Shown: one piece after another, positions 48,635 through 57,377 of the stretch
Layout of the letters: each line of letters starts with the position of its first letter
Numbering within the stretch: the first letter of the stretch is position 1
NCBI RefSeq assembly: GCF_023913735.1
Contig: NZ_JAMXBH010000005.1
Location: 1-64,000, forward strand
Source: Pseudarthrobacter raffinosi
GTDB lineage: Bacteria; Actinomycetota; Actinomycetes; Actinomycetales; Micrococcaceae
DNA length: 64,000 nucleotides
Direction: 5' to 3'
Made by a program: the position numbers and the translations under genes
The notes under the pieces: generated by a model
What the model saw: only the letters and a program-made list of their open reading frames with translations
Database searches by the model: none
Told to the model about the DNA's origin: nothing

Positions 48635-48767
48635 GCCCCTAAGTCTGGTGCATCGTTGCCTTGGGTCACGGACCTACTCCGGGGCGTGCGGCGAGTCGAG
48701 CTCGCCCCAAACCGGCGAAAGGCTCACCACCCCCTGGGCGCCGGCGCTGGCCAGCCTCGTGCCCCGG

Positions 48768-49199
48768 TCACATCCCGGGCATCAGCCCAAGCTGCCCCAT
48801 CAGTGCGGCAACATCCGGGTGGGCGCGGAACGAGGTGATCTTTCCGTCGGTGACGGAGGCGAAATAGGTTCCTGTTCCCACTACGGATTTGCCAGTGGCC
48901 GGAATTTCCTGGTCCCCCATCCGCACCGGCCCGGTGTTCGTGCCGGTGAACTCCACTTCCGCCGCCACCTCGTCATCACTGATCACCCGCCGGGTGGCCC
49001 GGATGCGCATATCCGGAAACGCCATGAACCAGGTGTCCATGTAGGCCCGGACCTGCTCCCGCGTGCGGAACGGCTCGGGGGCCATCACGTCCGTAAAAGT
49101 GAAATCATCGGCCAGCAGGTCGGCGAACGCCGCCGTATCGTGCTGGTCCCAGGCCGCCATTCCGCGGTCGTCAAGCTGCTCTACTTCGGCGCGTGACAT
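48768..49199 (-). CDS. SnoaL-like/NTF2-fold protein
   Basis: 143 residues from ATG 49199, with GGAGG seven bases upstream; GTG 49202 would add one residue. The cone-shaped NTF2/SnoaL fold is indicated by MAAWDQHDTAAFADLLADDFTFTDV, a REQVRAYMDTWFMAFPDMRIR segment and an ATGKSVVGTGTYFASVTDGKI strand set. Such proteins include ester cyclases and many of unknown role. No polyketide genes are nearby, so the function is open. Confidence 0.85.
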   Translation of the reverse strand: MSRAEVEQLDDRGMAAWDQHDTAAFADLLADDFTFTDVMAPEPFRTREQVRAYMDTWFMAFPDMRIRATRRVISDDEVAAEVEFTGTNTGPVRMGDQEIPATGKSVVGTGTYFASVTDGKITSFRAHPDVAALMGQLGLMPGM

Positions 49200-49339
49200 C
49201 ACACATCTCCTCCTTGAAATGTCCTGATGCGCCTCATGTTAGACCGCTGGAACCCGTAGTCAATGGTTAGTTACTACCTGGGCGCAGGTCAGTCGAATGG
49301 CGCCCGCTCCCAACCCTGGTACCGCCGTCGTACTCTCCC

Positions 49340-50048
49340 TTATTCCGGGGCGTGTGGTGCGTTCAGTTCGCCGGCAATCTTTACTTCCAGCGCCGCTACC
49401 GTGGCCTCGGGCAGGACGATGAGACCGTCCAGTTCCCGCCGGGCGCGCTTGTATGCGGTCTGCCGTTCGGCAGGTGTCGCCGCGTTGTCGGAGGCGATGT
49501 TGAGCAGCTTCCTGGCCGTTGCCAGCCGCTGGCGTTCGGGCCCCGTGAAGTTGCTGTCCTTGGTCCGCTTGGCTTCCCGCTCGGCGACGTCGAACGCCAG
49601 CTCGGAAGCTGTGCACGGCCGCCCGGTATTCCGTCAGCCGGGCGGCCGTCGTAATCTCCTCCGGCTTGGCCGGCCGCAAACCGTCGGCCTCCCGCTTGGC
49701 CCGGAGGAAGGCGACCGTCAGGGGTTCGCGCACATCCGTCATGACCGGGAAATCGATAAGTTTCCCCACGTCGAGCTCGTAGTCCAGCCACCGCCGGTTC
49801 ACGGCATCATGCGCTGCCACCAGGGCGGCGACCTGGGCCTGGCTGGCTTGTTCCGCCTGGACCGCCTGGTTCTTGAGCTTGTACAGCTCCAGACGGCGAC
49901 GGTGCCGGCGTTCGCTGGCCTTGGAGCACTGCCTTGCCCACCCTCCGGCCATTCCGCCGAGAGGGAAGACGAGCCACCAGTAGTGGCGAAGGAAGTCAAA
50001 GAATTGGTCCACGGATTCATCGTCCCACCTGCGCCCGCCCACTGACAC
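49340..50048 (-). pseudogene. Membrane-anchored coiled-coil hypothetical protein, frameshifted
   Basis: From GTG 50048 the frame encodes a hydrophobic anchor (YWWLVFPLGGMAGGW, about 19-33), a basic coiled-coil-like stretch and a conserved-looking DFPVMTDVREPL segment. It ends its normal sequence at AAVHSF (about 49606). One base too many in AGCTTCCGAG shifts the frame into arginine-rich nonsense. In the neighbouring frame the sequence continues naturally as ELAFDVAEREAKRTKDSNF and then RARRELDGLIVLPEATVAAL to a TAA at 49340. The restored protein is about 235 residues and resembles a conserved actinobacterial hypothetical protein. GTG within ESVDQFF is an alternative start. Confidence 0.8.
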
Positions 50049-50094
50049 GCATTTCCCGAGTCATGTGCTTATGGGAAACGACTTCTAAAACCCG

Positions 50095-50124
50095 TTGACA
50101 TGTGACTAAATGGTCACCTATTCT
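50095..50124 (+). promoter_or_regulatory. Promoter with embedded operator, apparently leaderless gene
   Basis: TTGACA (50095-50100) and TATTCT (50119-50124) are separated by 18 bases. The inverted repeat GTGAC-6-GTCAC (50102-50117) fills the spacer. The GTG start of the ArsR-type gene follows six bases after the -10 box, with no room for a ribosome site, so transcription and translation probably start together. Binding of the regulator to the repeat would block RNA polymerase. Confidence 0.75.
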
Positions 50125-50130
50125 TGAGCC

Positions 50131-50886
50131 GTGGACGCCGTATTCAAGGCCCTCGCCGACCCCACCCGCCGGGACCTGCTCGATGAGCTCTTCCGGGAAG
50201 ACGGGCAGACCCTTCACGCGCTCGAGGCGCACTTCGAGATGACCCGCTATGGGGTCATGAAGCACCTCAAGCTGCTGGAGGAAGCCGGCCTGGTGGTCAC
50301 CCGCCGTCGGGGCCGCGAGAAACTCCATTTCCTCAATCCGGTGCCCATCCGCCTGGTCCACGACCGCTGGGTCAGCAAATATGCACAACCATGGGCCGCT
50401 GCCCTCAGCGACCTCAAAACCAGATTGGAAAGTCCCATGGAAAAGATCTTCGAAATCTATATCAAGACCACTCCGGAGCGGCTCTGGGAAGCCATTACGG
50501 ACAGCGAGATCCGCAGCAAGTACCAGTTCGGCAACAGCATCAAATCGGACTGGACCACGGGCAGCCGCTTCGAAATGGGCAACCCGAAGGCGGACGGAGC
50601 GCTCCTGGGCGAGGGCGAAAACATTGAAGTTGTTCCCCCGCGCCGCCTGGTCCAGACCATGCGCGCCCTGTGGGGCGAGGACGTGAAGGCCGAAGGCACC
50701 TCACGCATCACCTGGGAAATCGAACCGGTGGGCGATTCCTGCCACCTCACCGTCACCCACGACCAGCTCCGCGAAGGCGCCAACGAACAGCTCTACGGCG
50801 GCTGGCCGATGATCCTCTCCGGCCTCAAAACCTGGCTGGAAACCGGCGAAAAGCTCACCACGCCCGGCTCCCTCATGTACACCTGA
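50131..50886 (+). CDS. ArsR-type regulator fused to SRPBCC (AHSA1-like) domain
   Basis: 251 residues from GTG 50131. Residues 1-85 form an ArsR-type winged helix (FKALADPTRRDLLDEL, then MTRYGVMKHLKLLEEAGLVVTRR). Residues 95-245 form an AHSA1/START-like SRPBCC domain (KIFEIYIKTTPERLWEAITD, GPF-type central strands, LTVTHDQLREGANEQLYGGW). In many actinobacteria these are two neighbouring genes; here they are one open frame. The SRPBCC pocket probably senses a small hydrophobic ligand and relieves repression. Its own promoter contains a matching inverted repeat, indicating autoregulation. No other target is obvious nearby. Confidence 0.9.
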   Translation: MDAVFKALADPTRRDLLDELFREDGQTLHALEAHFEMTRYGVMKHLKLLEEAGLVVTRRRGREKLHFLNPVPIRLVHDRWVSKYAQPWAAALSDLKTRLESPMEKIFEIYIKTTPERLWEAITDSEIRSKYQFGNSIKSDWTTGSRFEMGNPKADGALLGEGENIEVVPPRRLVQTMRALWGEDVKAEGTSRITWEIEPVGDSCHLTVTHDQLREGANEQLYGGWPMILSGLKTWLETGEKLTTPGSLMYT

Positions 50887-50913
50887 GGCGACCGACGGCG
50901 GCACCTGGACCGG

Positions 50914-52167
50914 TTACAGCTGCCTGCGCGCCGTGCTTCCGGCAATGAGATCTTCTGCACGAGCAGCCACGAGGGCGGGCAGGTGCGCGAGGCGCTGGGG
51001 AACGGACGCATGAGCCTCCGCCGCCGCAACGAGGATGCCCGTCACGCCGGAGCGGGCTTCCTCGACGTCCATCCCCCAACTGCCAGCCTCCCTCACAAGA
51101 TGGTCCAGGGTGATGTAGTTCAGCCGGGCCTGACCGGCCACTGAATGCCCTGCATTGGAGCTGCGCGCATAGAGCAGCAGCGTTGGCGCGACGTCATACA
51201 GGGGCGCTAACTGCACCTCGCCCGTTTCCCGGATAAGCACCGAGTAGTTCTTGGAATGGGCGTCGCCGTTGCCGATAAGGACATTGAAAGCCACAGCCTT
51301 CAACAACTCACTCTTGAAAGCCGCAGCATTTCGGCTGTGCGGCGACGCGACCGCAGCCACTTGCGCGAGGCGTGACGGTGCCGCGGTCGACTGATCGTAC
51401 TTTGCCGCAGACGCAATCCCCAGAACCTGCGTGAAGTCTTCCTGATGAATCCGCTTGTGGTCCTCGGTTCGGTCATAGCGTTCCACTACCAGGGCATCCC
51501 GGGTGCCGAACGTCTCCATCCGTGTCCGTGCCGCACGAAGGCCTGCCGCCCTGGCCAGCTCAAGCGCCCAATGTTCGGCCGCCAGCAAGTCCGGAATCGG
51601 TGAATCAAGCGGGTCGGGTTTGATGATGTGCGTGGAGGCGGCGCCCCGGGCCGGCCAATACCAGCCACTGTCGCCTGACGACAAGCTGCTGGACAACAGG
51701 ACCTTGGACTGGACACCGCCAAGGGACGTGGTGATGGCGAAGTCCTCAGGGAGGTCCCAAGTGGGGAGGGACTCGACGGCGGCCACGACTTCCTGCTCGG
51801 TCATCGGCAGCAGTTCTCCCCCCTCCTCGGGATCCACGCCGTCGGGAAGGACCTGCACGGCGCCGGCACAGTCAGCGCCCACCGCCGCGAGCAACGCTTT
51901 GATGTCCGTGGAAGCAACGCCGTGCAGGTCGGCCAGGTGCGCACGAACCTGACCTTCCGGGAGGAGTCCATCGAAGAAGTTCAGCACTGCCGGACCGTTG
52001 ATGGCTTTGGACTGCAACGGCAAGGACAACGAGAGCAGGGCAGCGCCGGCACCGTACTCAGCTACAAGGTCCGGGAGGTATCCAAGCCGCGGACGCAACG
52101 ACGTTCCCGTGAGCCAGGCAATCCGCCGGCCATGCAGCCAGACGGCCAGCCGCTCATTCCGCCTCAC
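50914..52167 (-). CDS. hipA: HipA-type serine/threonine kinase toxin
   Basis: 417 residues. Kinase landmarks are visible: TSLGGVQSKVLL (ATP-binding loop), HIIKP (lysine), ALVVERYDR, the catalytic loop NVLIGNGDAHSKN and APLYDVAP (metal-binding aspartate). The N-terminal HipA_N-like part ends in FFDGLLPEG. E. coli HipA phosphorylates glutamyl-tRNA synthetase and causes growth arrest; the target here is unknown. The gene start overlaps the hipB stop by four bases (ATGA), the standard antitoxin-toxin arrangement. All catalytic motifs are intact, so it is probably functional. Confidence 0.93.
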   Translation of the reverse strand: MRRNERLAVWLHGRRIAWLTGTSLRPRLGYLPDLVAEYGAGAALLSLSLPLQSKAINGPAVLNFFDGLLPEGQVRAHLADLHGVASTDIKALLAAVGADCAGAVQVLPDGVDPEEGGELLPMTEQEVVAAVESLPTWDLPEDFAITTSLGGVQSKVLLSSSLSSGDSGWYWPARGAASTHIIKPDPLDSPIPDLLAAEHWALELARAAGLRAARTRMETFGTRDALVVERYDRTEDHKRIHQEDFTQVLGIASAAKYDQSTAAPSRLAQVAAVASPHSRNAAAFKSELLKAVAFNVLIGNGDAHSKNYSVLIRETGEVQLAPLYDVAPTLLLYARSSNAGHSVAGQARLNYITLDHLVREAGSWGMDVEEARSGVTGILVAAAEAHASVPQRLAHLPALVAARAEDLIAGSTARRQL

Positions 52168-52421
52168 TGCTTGACGTCCAAACGTGAAAACCGCGGAATA
52201 AGGGCAATGTCCCGCTCAAGGGCCCGCACCGCCGCGATGGCCGTCTCCAAAGAAACATTCTCGCCCTGTTCCAGGCGGACGATGGTGTGACGGCTCGCGT
52301 TGATGAGCTCGGCCAAGCCGCTCTGCGTCAGCTTCCGCTCCTGACGGGCGCTACGGACCGAAGCGCCAAAGGATTTCGAATCCATGGCACGGAAGAACGG
52401 AGTTTCAGCCGGATGTTCCAT
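52164..52421 (-). CDS. hipB: HipB-type Xre antitoxin
   Basis: 85 residues from ATG 52421. It has a Cro/C1-type helix-turn-helix (ASVRSARQERKLTQSGLAELI then ASRHTIVRLEQGEN) and a short C-terminal extension (ALERDIALIPRF). It lies first in the operon and overlaps hipA by four bases. It is expected to neutralise HipA and repress the operon by binding the inverted repeat at 52453-52505. The longer frame to 52661 crosses that operator and is not the start. The ribosome site is weak. Confidence 0.9.
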   Translation of the reverse strand: MEHPAETPFFRAMDSKSFGASVRSARQERKLTQSGLAELINASRHTIVRLEQGENVSLETAIAAVRALERDIALIPRFSRLDVKQ

Positions 52422-52452
52422 ATATTCACCATAACAGGCATGAGAAACAAAT

Positions 52453-52505
52453 GGTGAAGATAGTGAACATTCGTAGCTATTTCTGATATGTTCACGATCT
52501 TCACC
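52453..52505. promoter_or_regulatory. hipBA operator, 18-bp inverted repeat
   Basis: GGTGAAGATAGTGAACAT (52453-52470) is repeated inverted at 52488-52505 with one mismatch and a 17-base spacer, 31 bases upstream of the hipB ATG. Size, symmetry and position fit a HipB dimer-pair operator. The ATG-distal arm is directly followed by the duplicated serine hydrolase slice. Confidence 0.85.
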
Positions 52506-52556
52506 GGCGGGGCACCCAAACCGGGAGAAGAAGAGATTGCGCGACCGCCAACTGAT

Positions 52557-52690
52557 CGCCGGGCGCCGCGATCGCCGTCGTCCGGGACGGTGTCCAGGTG
52601 CACTCCGCCGCATTTGGACGCGCCGACGACTCCGGGCGCCCGATGACCGCCCAGACGCCAATGCTGCTAGCCTCCACCAGCAAGTCTCGA
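52557..52690 (+). pseudogene. Duplicated internal slice of the serine hydrolase gene
   Basis: About 125-130 bases nearly identical to 63305-63435 inside the serine hydrolase gene, covering the segment from GAAIAVVRDG to the active-site STSK codons. Only a handful of substitutions are visible. The slice has no start and runs out of similarity right after the AGCAAGTC codons. It is a non-functional copy left by duplication or recombination. Confidence 0.85.
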
Positions 52691-52706
52691 ATCACTGGCC
52701 CAAAAC

Positions 52707-53005
52707 GTGGCTTCCGTCAGCATAGATTTGCTGTCGTTCCATGAAACTTACTACTTCCGCGAAGTCGAGAAGAGGGTTCCCTGCCGGCTACCGTTGCCTA
52801 CGCCTACCAGTTGGCGTCTGAGGCCAAGCTCAGTGAAAACCCGGAACTACGGTTTGCCGGACGGATACTTCATGCAGCGCTGGACGATCTCGCAGAGGTA
52901 CTCCGCGGCAAGTTCGGCCATCCAGAAACGACGTCGTCGGAGGTGTTTGACAGCTACGCCCTGCACCACAGACACCGACAGCCACGGGAACTTGACACCA
53001 AATAG
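52707..53005 (+). pseudogene. Small hypothetical gene interrupted by a frameshift
   Basis: From GTG 52707 the frame reads MASVSIDLLSFHETYYFREVEK. At about 52780 it would need a one-base change to enter the next frame, which continues as EGSLPATVAYAYQLASEAKL then ALDDLAEVLRGKFGHPETT to the stop at 53005. Joined, this is a compact protein of about 99 residues with helical character. I do not know its function. It lies immediately after the duplicated slice, near hipBA. Confidence 0.55.
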
Positions 53006-53338
53006 TCTCCCAGCCTTTGAGAGGGGGACTACGATTTCCCATTCCGGCGTCTCAACCTGCGTAACTTCGGTCTAGTTGTTCCGCTAACGTACGCGGAAGC
53101 TACTCAGCAGTTGAGACGGGAGGTCTGTGGCTACAAAGGCATCCCATCAAGCACCTCAGCAGTCGGAAGGTCGCGAGTTCATCAAGTCACCAGTTGATGC
53201 GCCAGGACAACTAATGCTGCGAAAAAGAGGACACGTACCGCTGAAGTCACAAATACCTTGCCTCTCGGCGAAGTCCCCCCCATGAGGGCCCGCGGCGACG
53301 TAGGATCAAGATAGGCGGCAGCCAGGAGTGTGGCGAAA
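53006..53338. other. Upstream region of clpC
   Basis: About 330 bases without a recognisable gene. It should contain the clpC promoter, but I could not define convincing -35/-10 boxes or a CtsR- or ClgR-type operator by eye. Confidence 0.4.
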
Positions 53339-55858
53339 ATGTTTGAGCGATTTACGGACCGTGCCCGTCGCGTAGTTGTGCTTGCCCAAGAAGAGGCACG
53401 CATGCTGAACCACAATTACATTGGTACCGAACACATCCTCTTGGGTCTGATCCATGAAGGTGAAGGCGTTGCCGCCAAAGCTCTTGAGTCCATGGGCATT
53501 TCGCTCGACGGCGTGCGCGAACAGGTGCAGGAGATCATCGGCCAGGGCCAGCAGGCCCCATCCGGCCACATCCCCTTTACCCCGCGGGCCAAGAAGGTGC
53601 TGGAGCTGGCTCTGCGCGAGGCCCTGCAGCTGGGGCACAACTACATCGGCACGGAGCATATCCTGCTGGGCCTCGTCCGTGAGGGTGAGGGTGTGGCCGC
53701 CCAGGTGCTGGTCAAGCTGGGCGCAGACCTCAACCGCGTCCGCCAGCAGGTTATCCAGCTGCTCTCGGGCTACCAGGGCAAGGAGACCATGGGCGCAGGC
53801 GAGGGCCAGGGCCAGGGCCAGGGCCCGGGCCCCGGCCAGCCCGAGGGCACTCCCGCCGGTTCCGTGGTCCTGGACCAGTTCGGCCGCAACCTCACCCAGG
53901 CTGCGCGCGAGAACAAGCTGGACCCGGTGATCGGTCGCGAGTCCGAGATGGAACGCGTTATGCAGGTCCTGTCGCGCCGCACCAAGAACAACCCTGTCCT
54001 GATCGGTGAGCCCGGCGTCGGCAAGACCGCCGTCGTCGAGGGCCTGGCCCAGGCGATTGTCCGCGGCGACGTCCCGGAAACCATCAAGGACAAGCAGCTG
54101 TACACCCTGGACCTCGGTTCACTCGTGGCCGGCTCCCGGTACCGCGGTGACTTCGAAGAGCGCCTGAAGAAGGTCCTGAAGGAAATCCGCACCCGCGGCG
54201 ACATCATCCTCTTCATCGACGAAATCCACACGCTTGTGGGTGCCGGTGCGGCCGAGGGTGCGATCGATGCGGCTTCGATCCTGAAGCCGTTGCTGGCCCG
54301 CGGCGAGCTGCAGACCATCGGTGCCACCACCTTGGATGAGTACCGCAAGCACATCGAGAAGGATGCCGCGCTTGAGCGCCGCTTCCAGCCGATCCAGATC
54401 AAGGAACCCTCCGTGGCCGACGCGATCGAGATCCTCAAGGGCCTCCGCGACCGCTACGAGGCGCACCACCGGGTCACCATCACCGACGGCGCGCTGGTCG
54501 CAGCGGCGAATCTCTCGGAGCGTTACATCTCGGACCGCTTCCTGCCGGACAAGGCGATCGACCTGATCGATGAGGCCGGTGCCCGGTTGCGCATCCGCCG
54601 GATGACCGCCCCGCCGGAGCTCAAGGCGATGGATGAGCGGATCGCCGCCGTGAAGCTGGAGAAGGAGTCCGCGTTGGATGCGGAGGACTACGAGGGTGCC
54701 GCTTCGCTCCGCGACCAGGAGCAGAAGCTCGTCGAGGTGCGCAGAGAGAAGGAGCGCCACTGGAAGACCGGCGGCATGGACGACATCTCCGAAGTTGATG
54801 AGGAACTCATCGCCGAGGTGCTGGCGAACTCCACCGGCATCCCGGTCTTCAAGCTGACCGAGGAGGAATCCAGCCGTCTGCTGAGGATGGAAGACGAGCT
54901 GCACCAGCGCGTGGTGGGCCAGGAGGAGGCGGTTAGGTCGATTTCGCGGGCTATCCGCCGTACCCGTGCAGGCCTGAAGGACCCGAAGCGTCCGGGCGGC
55001 TCGTTCATCTTCGCCGGCCCCACGGGCGTCGGCAAGACCGAGCTCGCCAAGGCCCTGGCTGAGTTCCTGTTCGGCGAGGAAGACGCCCTCATCACGCTGG
55101 ACATGTCCGAGTACTCCGAGAAGCACGCGGTTTCGCGGCTCTTCGGTGCCCCTCCTGGCTACGTCGGCTACGACGAGGGCGGCCAGCTGACCGAAAAGGT
55201 CCGGCGCCGTCCGTTCTCCGTGGTCCTGTTCGACGAGGTGGAGAAGGCACACGCTGACCTGTTCAACTCACTCCTGCAGATCCTGGAAGACGGCCGCCTG
55301 ACCGATAGCCATGGCCGGGTGGTGGACTTCAAGAACACCGTGATCATCATGACCACAAACCTGGGCACCCGGGACATCTCCAAGAGCGTGGCCACCGGCT
55401 TCCAGTCCGGCACAGACACGCAGACCGGCTACAACCGGATGCGCGCCCGTGTGACGGAAGAGCTCAAGCAGCACTTCCGTCCGGAGTTCCTGAACCGTGT
55501 GGATGACGTTGTGGTGTTCCCGCAGCTCACCCAGGACGAGATCATCGAGATCGTGGACATGTTCGTTGGCCGCCTGGAGAAGCGCCTCAAGGACAAGGAC
55601 ATGGGCATCGAGCTCACCACCGCGGCCAAGGTGCTCCTGGCGACCCGCGGGTACGACCCGGCCATGGGTGCCCGGCCGCTGCGCCGCACCATCCAGCGCG
55701 AGATCGAGGACCAGCTCTCCGAGAAGATCCTGTTCGGCGAGCTCCACGCCGGCGACATCGTTGTAGTGGACGTGGACGGCGAAGGCGACGACGCCAAGTT
55801 CACGTTCGCAGGAAACACGAAACCCCGGATCCCTGACGCACTGCCAGCCGCGAGCTAA
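53339..55858 (+). CDS. clpC: ClpC AAA+ unfoldase of the Clp protease
   Basis: 839 residues from ATG 53339 ([20 protein letters not shown]), the canonical ClpC start; AGGAG lies ten bases upstream, and GTG 53330 is too close to it. Two Clp_N repeats (about 1-145, each with [13 protein letters not shown]) precede a glycine/glutamine-rich linker ([13 protein letters not shown]). The first AAA module has GEPGVGKT (223-230). A UVR-type coiled segment ([15 protein letters not shown]) and the second module GPTGVGKT (560-567) with LFDEVEKAH follow, then the ClpB_D2-small domain. It feeds substrates to ClpP1P2 and is generally essential in actinobacteria. It is monocistronic and highly conserved, a good anchor for taxonomy. 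Confidence 0.97.
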   Translation: MFERFTDRARRVVVLAQEEARMLNHNYIGTEHILLGLIHEGEGVAAKALESMGISLDGVREQVQEIIGQGQQAPSGHIPFTPRAKKVLELALREALQLGHNYIGTEHILLGLVREGEGVAAQVLVKLGADLNRVRQQVIQLLSGYQGKETMGAGEGQGQGQGPGPGQPEGTPAGSVVLDQFGRNLTQAARENKLDPVIGRESEMERVMQVLSRRTKNNPVLIGEPGVGKTAVVEGLAQAIVRGDVPETIKDKQLYTLDLGSLVAGSRYRGDFEERLKKVLKEIRTRGDIILFIDEIHTLVGAGAAEGAIDAASILKPLLARGELQTIGATTLDEYRKHIEKDAALERRFQPIQIKEPSVADAIEILKGLRDRYEAHHRVTITDGALVAAANLSERYISDRFLPDKAIDLIDEAGARLRIRRMTAPPELKAMDERIAAVKLEKESALDAEDYEGAASLRDQEQKLVEVRREKERHWKTGGMDDISEVDEELIAEVLANSTGIPVFKLTEEESSRLLRMEDELHQRVVGQEEAVRSISRAIRRTRAGLKDPKRPGGSFIFAGPTGVGKTELAKALAEFLFGEEDALITLDMSEYSEKHAVSRLFGAPPGYVGYDEGGQLTEKVRRRPFSVVLFDEVEKAHADLFNSLLQILEDGRLTDSHGRVVDFKNTVIIMTTNLGTRDISKSVATGFQSGTDTQTGYNRMRARVTEELKQHFRPEFLNRVDDVVVFPQLTQDEIIEIVDMFVGRLEKRLKDKDMGIELTTAAKVLLATRGYDPAMGARPLRRTIQREIEDQLSEKILFGELHAGDIVVVDVDGEGDDAKFTFAGNTKPRIPDALPAAS

Positions 55859-55970
55859 CCACGAAAACGACGTCTGACCACCGTCGAGGCGGGCTGAAGT
55901 CCGGTGTGTCTCACTCGCTGCCCTGCAGGCGAAGGATTCCATGACGCCCTGAGGATCCAGCCGGGGTGCT

Positions 55971-56063
55971 TCAGCCGGTCGTTGCCGGTGGCATCGCCTG
56001 CTGCTTCTTTGCCTTGCCGTGAAGTTTCCCGGCAGCGTTATGGATCTTCTCACCCAAACCCAT
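55971..56063 (-). pseudogene. CsbD-like small gene, frameshifted or truncated
   Basis: ATG 56063 has AAGGAGA seven bases upstream and opens with MGLGEKIHNAAGKLHGKAKK, the start of CsbD-like stress proteins (usually 55-70 residues). The frame then gives QQAMPPATTG and stops at residue 30. One frame over, AAGDATGNDRLK, the expected continuation, is present, after which similarity ends. It is a remnant with at least one single-base shift. Confidence 0.65.
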
Positions 56064-56287
56064 GGTGGGTCTCCTTAGTTTGCCGCCCCGTCGACGTGAA
56101 TGCCGCAAGAGGCCGACAAATAATTGTTGGTACAGACCCGCCATAAGAGGCAGAACTGGACCCATCCGGCACTTGAGGTGCCGCTGTGCCTCCGGCAATG
56201 GTGGGTTTTGATTCAGGTCGGGGTGCCGTGTGCGGGCAGGTGGTAACCCGGGAGATCAGCGGTCTTCGCCGCCTTTGTGGGTAACTT

Positions 56288-56845
56288 CTAGGGCGCCAGC
56301 CGGTGGTAGGCAGAAGCAAAATGTATGAGGGGGTCCGGTACTTCCGCCGCTGGAGCGTCACTACCCATCGCAAGTACCTCTCCGACGATGAGCAGATGCG
56401 TTGCCGCAGGATGGATTGCAACCGTTCGCAGCTCGAAGTACGCGATCGATCCATCGAGGATCACCGATCCGGTGGCCGGGCCGCGGCGGTAGGGAACCTG
56501 GGCCAGCAGGCCCTCAACGGGGGTCCCTTGACTGGCCAGCCAATCCGCTGCGCCTTGATGCTTGCTGCGCAACAGACTCAACGCCCACGTACCCCTCGTG
56601 GCAATTGCTTCGCCAATGCGTGAGCCCGCGTAGAGGCTGACAAGCATCGTAGGCGGATCATAGGAGACGGAGAGAAAAGCAGTCACTGTTGCTGCGTAGT
56701 CGCGCTTGTGCAGCAATGTAGAAACCACGGCGACGCCGGCTGAGATGTCAGCGCTGAGCACGCGGTACAGATCGATGTCCGCTTCGGAAGGATGTTCGTC
56801 GCCAAGGCGATGCGCGTCCAACGTCCCTGGAATCTCCATAAGCAC
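56288..56845 (-). CDS. Flavin reductase-like FMN-binding protein
   Basis: 185 residues (MLMEIPGTLDAHRL). The split-barrel flavin reductase domain is recognised from FRALSADISAGVAVVSTLL-like opening residues, DYAATVTAFLSVSYDPPTMLVSL and GTWALSLLRSKHQGAADWLAS, with an IAYFELRTVAIHPAATHLLIVGEVL end. Members transfer electrons from NAD(P)H to FMN for a partner monooxygenase. No monooxygenase is adjacent. The start is uncertain: GTG 56845 or ATG 56839, neither with a strong ribosome site. Confidence 0.85.
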   Translation of the reverse strand: MLMEIPGTLDAHRLGDEHPSEADIDLYRVLSADISAGVAVVSTLLHKRDYAATVTAFLSVSYDPPTMLVSLYAGSRIGEAIATRGTWALSLLRSKHQGAADWLASQGTPVEGLLAQVPYRRGPATGSVILDGSIAYFELRTVAIHPAATHLLIVGEVLAMGSDAPAAEVPDPLIHFASAYHRLAP

Positions 56846-57160
56846 ATCGTTTCACGCAGTGAACACATCAGGGCCGATCGTGACGAAGCCTTAGTGGTCG
56901 TTGTGGCTGTAAAGGACGGCCGACACCTGATGCTGACGCGTAGCTTCGGCCGGGACGAAACCGGATGGCCCGTTCTCGGGACCATGTTTGGTAGGCCTTT
57001 CGTGGCGGCTGAGTGACTGTTGGTAGCTGACGCGCTGCAACTACGCGGACCTGCAGTTATTGGGGAATGTTCAACATCTTCACCATGACTTCATCTCCCC
57101 GGTGCGCCGTCCGTCTGGCCCACGACGGCGGATCTCACACCAGCAGCTCGGCAGTATCAG
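56846..57160. other. Gene-poor stretch with a possible coding relic
   Basis: A forward frame ending at 57016 (DEALVVVVAVKDGRHLMLTRSF) looks weakly protein-like but has no start or known relatives. Otherwise nothing was recognised except the operator-like half-site at 57067-57084. Confidence 0.3.
57067..57084. promoter_or_regulatory. Half-site resembling the hipBA operator
   Basis: ATGTTCAACATCTTCACC matches the hipBA operator arm ATGTTCACTATCTTCACC at 16 of 18 positions, with both mismatches in the centre. No inverted partner was found within 60 bases, and no intact gene starts right here, so chance similarity is possible. Confidence 0.3.
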
Positions 57161-57265
57161 TCAGGGGTTCAGGCCCTTGGCGTACGCGGCCTGCCCCACG
57201 TGCTGGAGGCAATTGGCAATAGTGCTGACCAGCCGCACCCCGAGAGTGACCGGCGGGTCCCAGCG
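57161..57265 (-). pseudogene. C-terminal remnant of a DinB/DUF664-family gene
   Basis: About 34 codons ending at 57161 read DPPVTLGVRLVSTIANCLQH then VGQAAYAKGL, the usual C-terminus of actinobacterial DUF664/DinB-like proteins. The remaining 130 or so residues of the gene are missing and are replaced upstream by the terminator hairpin of the next gene. Confidence 0.55.
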
Positions 57266-57296
57266 GGTGTCGACGATGCGGACACTGCCGCACAAA

Positions 57297-57336
57297 GGGG
57301 CCTCCCGCCGTCGGCTAGGACGACGGCGGAAGGCCC
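57297..57336 (-). terminator. Strong hairpin downstream of the SnoaL-like gene
   Basis: GGGCCTCCCGCCGTC pairs with GACGGCGGAAGGCCC (one mismatch) around a short loop, about 40 bases beyond the reverse-strand stop at 57378. The reverse-strand copy is followed by CTTTG. Confidence 0.7.
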
Positions 57337-57377
57337 TTCGAGGGTTGGCCCGATTGCGGACGCCCGTCAGATGAGCC

